Below, piece after piece: positions 5,370 through 6,881 of a DNA stretch of 6,881 nt. The notes beneath the pieces are model-generated. The model did not search any database and was not told the DNA's origin. It saw only the letters and a list, made by a program, of their open reading frames with translations. This stretch comes from DASVUC01 sp036387255 (GTDB taxonomy: Bacteria > Planctomycetota > Phycisphaerae > Tepidisphaerales > Tepidisphaeraceae): assembly GCA_036387255.1 (NCBI GenBank), contig DASVUC010000143.1:1-6881 (forward strand). The letters run 5' to 3'. Position 1 is the first letter of the stretch; every line of letters starts with the position of its first letter. The position numbers and the translations under genes were made by a program.

Positions 5370-5784
5370 CCAGGGTCGGAAGGGTTTCACCCTGGTCGAA
5401 TTGGCGGTCGTGATCATCATCATCGGCGTGCTGGCTGCGTTTGCGGTCCCGCGCTTCCTTGATGCGGTGGAGCGATCGAAGGCGGCTGAGTCGTTCAACT
5501 ACCTGTCGGCGGTTCGCGCCGCCCAGGAGCGGTACCAGACTCGCCAGGGCACTTACGCTGACGATATCACCAAGCTGGATATCCAGATGTCCGCGCCGAA
5601 GTACTTCAGCGTCGGCACCCCCGCCGCCGGTACCTCGGGCAGCCTTGAGGATTCCTGGACGCTGACCCTCACCCGCGCGGGTGCGGCCGGTGGCTACGGA
5701 ACGTACAAGGTCGTCTTCACGGACCAGGGCTTCGACAGCACCAACAGCACGATCCCTGAGAAGATCAATCCGATGCAGCAATAA
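5347..5784 (+). CDS. Type IV pilin (prepilin with class III signal)
   Basis: A 145-residue prepilin. The leader MSTALRHSQGRKG (1-13) is short and basic; cleavage and N-methylation by a prepilin peptidase are expected between Gly13 and Phe14, giving a 132-residue pilin. The mature N-terminus FTLVELAVVIIIIGVLAAFAVPRF (14-37) is the hydrophobic assembly helix, with the conserved glutamate at +5 (Glu18) and the usual proline. The C-terminal globular part is rich in Gly, Thr and Ser with many aromatic residues (YFSV, SWTLTLT, YGTYKVVFTDQGF). It has no cysteines, so there is no C-terminal disulfide loop. The size and layout fit a small major-type type IV pilin or a related pseudopilin. No pil or gsp assembly genes are in the window, so it is an orphan that would be exported by machinery encoded elsewhere. 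ATG 5347 is fixed by AAGGAG. The GNAT frame overlaps its first 23 bases, and a terminator follows 49 bases after the stop. Confidence 0.92.
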   Translation: MSTALRHSQGRKGFTLVELAVVIIIIGVLAAFAVPRFLDAVERSKAAESFNYLSAVRAAQERYQTRQGTYADDITKLDIQMSAPKYFSVGTPAAGTSGSLEDSWTLTLTRAGAAGGYGTYKVVFTDQGFDSTNSTIPEKINPMQQ

Positions 5785-5833
5785 GGATTGCCGCCTGCAT
5801 CGGTTGGACCGTCGCAAGACCATCCGGAACAGG

Positions 5834-5883
5834 GCCCGCAAGCGGTACGAGTGCGTCTCGTATCGCTTGCGGGCTGCTTCTTT
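5834..5883 (+). terminator. Strong intrinsic terminator after the pilin gene
   Basis: Bases 5834-5851 and 5857-5874 form an 18-bp stem with one G-U pair (G5845 with T5863) and a five-base loop (tgcgt). The 3' side is followed by tgcttcttt (5875-5883), a T-rich but imperfect tail. It starts 49 bases after the pilin stop and should separate the pilin transcript from the next gene. The stem is unusually long for a bacterial terminator and may also protect the 3' end of the pilin mRNA. Confidence 0.85.
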
Positions 5884-6010
5884 ATCCAGAGCTAACGCCA
5901 TTCAGAAGGACTGCGGGGAGATGTCGCGCACGCTGTCACCGCAACACCCAACTAAACACTTCTCCAGCGAACACTTGCTTCGACCGCCGATCCGCTGGAA
6001 CATCCACCTG

Positions 6011-6022
6011 TCACGCACGTGA
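6011..6022. promoter_or_regulatory. Small palindrome upstream of the last gene
   Basis: TCACG-CA-CGTGA is a perfect 12-bp palindrome 30 bases before ATG 6053. It could be a regulator site, but a palindrome this short also occurs by chance. The remaining bases between the terminator and this point show no convincing promoter boxes. Confidence 0.2.
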
Positions 6023-6041
6023 AAGCCCGAATTCCGGCGTC

Positions 6042-6046
6042 AGGAG
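6042..6046 (+). promoter_or_regulatory. Ribosome binding site of the H-X9-DG gene
   Basis: AGGAG is followed by six bases and ATG 6053. It decides the start, and therefore that the protein begins MRFTLTD without a longer prepilin leader. Confidence 0.75.
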
Positions 6047-6052
6047 CCGCTC

Positions 6053-6881
6053 ATGCGCTTCACCCTCACCGATCTCGTCACCTCGATCCTGCTCGTGCTC
6101 CTCATCGGAGCCCTCGGCCTCACCGCCGGCAACGAACTCGCCGAGACCGACCGCCGCGCGCAGTGCGCCATGAATCTCCGCCAGGTCGGTATGGCGATGC
6201 TCCTCTATGCCAACGAAAACCGCGGCTCCTACCCGCGCGTCCGCTACAACGCCAAGAGCCCCAAGCCGGTCTGGGGGACGCCCTACAACAAGAACAAAGA
6301 CCTTCACGCCAACAACGCCTCTGATCCTTTTGCCGACAAGAAAGACGAGCAGCTTGGCAAATACGCTCCCGCCGCCAACGACATCACCGCCGCGTTGTTC
6401 CTCCTGCTCCGCACAGAAGACCTGACCAGCACCGTCTTTGTCTGCCCCAGCACCCTCCAGGAGTACTGGAACTTCGGCGGCGGCGAGTGGAGCGCCTTGC
6501 ACTGGACCAACTTCGCCGGCGACACCGTCATCGCCAACCACCTCTCTTACAGCTTCCAAAACCCCTACCCCACACAGGAAGCTCTCGAGAACGGTTTCAG
6601 GTTCAACAACGCGCTGCCGGAAAACTTCGCAGTCGCCTCCGACATGAACCCGGGCGTAAGCGCGGTGTTGAAAGTCAAAGACGGTTCATCCGAAGAAGAG
6701 ACCAAGGCCGCCAACTCCCTCAACCACTTCCGTGACGGCCAGAACGTGCTCTATGCCGATGGCCACATCGAATTCAAAACAAACTGCCTCGCCGGAATGG
6801 ACGGCGACAACATCTTCGCCTACGGCAAGCCCGCTGAAGGCGGCGAAAAAGCAAACTACGGCATCGTCGGCGCGCCCGCGC
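6053..6881 (+). CDS. Prepilin-like H-X9-DG family protein with degenerate N-terminus (3' end outside window)
   Basis: 276 residues are visible and the frame is still open at the right edge. The N-terminus MRFTLTDLVTSILLVLLIGALGL (1-23) is a hydrophobic helix built like a pilin helix. It is followed by RRAQCAMNLRQVGMAMLLYANENRGSYP (34-61), the typical 'R..C..NLRQ.G.A...Y...N.G..P' segment of planctomycete pilin-like proteins. FVCPSTL (129-135), HLSYSF (163-168) and NHFRDGQNVLYADGHIEF (224-241) complete the family signature. The H-DG spacing is ten residues (H225 to D236), one more than the usual nine. The prepilin site is degenerate: Arg replaces the -1 Gly and Asp the +5 Glu, so a prepilin peptidase would probably not process it and the protein may stay as a membrane-anchored, outward-facing subunit. 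These proteins are abundant in Planctomycetes but of unknown function. The gene is separated from the pilin by a terminator, so it is its own unit. Confidence 0.85.
   Translation, partial: MRFTLTDLVTSILLVLLIGALGLTAGNELAETDRRAQCAMNLRQVGMAMLLYANENRGSYPRVRYNAKSPKPVWGTPYNKNKDLHANNASDPFADKKDEQLGKYAPAANDITAALFLLLRTEDLTSTVFVCPSTLQEYWNFGGGEWSALHWTNFAGDTVIANHLSYSFQNPYPTQEALENGFRFNNALPENFAVASDMNPGVSAVLKVKDGSSEEETKAANSLNHFRDGQNVLYADGHIEFKTNCLAGMDGDNIFAYGKPAEGGEKANYGIVGAPA

Noticed and set aside
5359..5901. 180-residue minus-strand frame across the pilin and terminator
   Set aside because: It is antisense to the pilin, reads through both arms of the terminator and has an arginine-rich composition typical of a shadow frame.
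6011..6559. 182-residue minus-strand frame opposite the right-edge gene
   Set aside because: It is low-complexity Gly/Val/Glu sequence complementary to a recognisable H-X9-DG coding region that has its own ribosome site.

Overview
The window looks like a GC-rich (roughly 60 %) chromosomal segment of a planctomycete, most plausibly a Phycisphaerae-type lineage. The main pointers are two proteins of the prepilin-like H-X9-DG class, one cut by each window edge, together with a type IV pilin. That class is heavily expanded in Planctomycetes and also occurs in Verrucomicrobia and Lentisphaerae, so the phylum call is an inference. No RNA genes, CRISPR array, insertion sequence or phage genes were seen.

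Layout. (1) 1-602, +: the C-terminal ~199 residues of an H-X9-DG-like protein with a degenerate motif (GDA in place of DG). (2) 618-2708, -: a complete 696-residue EF-G-like translational GTPase, convergent with gene 1. It has its own sigma70-like promoter at 2817-2844 and a leader of about 100 nt that opens with a stem-loop. (3) 2848-3111, -: a small DUF2917 protein. (4) 3200-4666, +: a MocR-type regulator (GntR winged helix fused to a fold-type I aminotransferase domain), divergent from gene 3. The 88-bp gap between them holds a perfect 10-bp inverted repeat that runs into the regulator's start codon. (5) 4647-5369, +: a GNAT acetyltransferase overlapping the regulator's end. The best ribosome site points to another frame, and the reading frame runs about 85 residues past the GNAT fold into the pilin gene. 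(6) 5347-5784, +: a 145-residue type IV pilin with a textbook prepilin leader, followed by a strong intrinsic terminator at 5834-5883. (7) 6053 to the window end, +: an H-X9-DG-type protein whose prepilin-like N-terminus lacks the cleavage-site glycine.

How the parts may work together. Genes 3, 4 and 5 look like one control module. The MocR protein probably senses an amino acid or amine bound to PLP and binds the inverted repeat, controlling itself, the DUF2917 gene and the overlapping acetyltransferase gene. The ligand and the DUF2917 function are unknown. Genes 1, 6 and 7 are envelope or pilus-like proteins, and only gene 6 has an intact processing site. The EF-G-like gene is a separate unit; its G domain has serine where catalytic EF-Gs have histidine, which suggests a specialised paralogue.

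The points most worth following are the MocR/DUF2917/GNAT module with its operator over the start codon, the apparent frame problem and read-through of the GNAT gene, the structured region ahead of the pilin, and the uncleavable-looking pilin-like protein at the right edge. I did not find a clearly new multi-gene defence or metabolic system.
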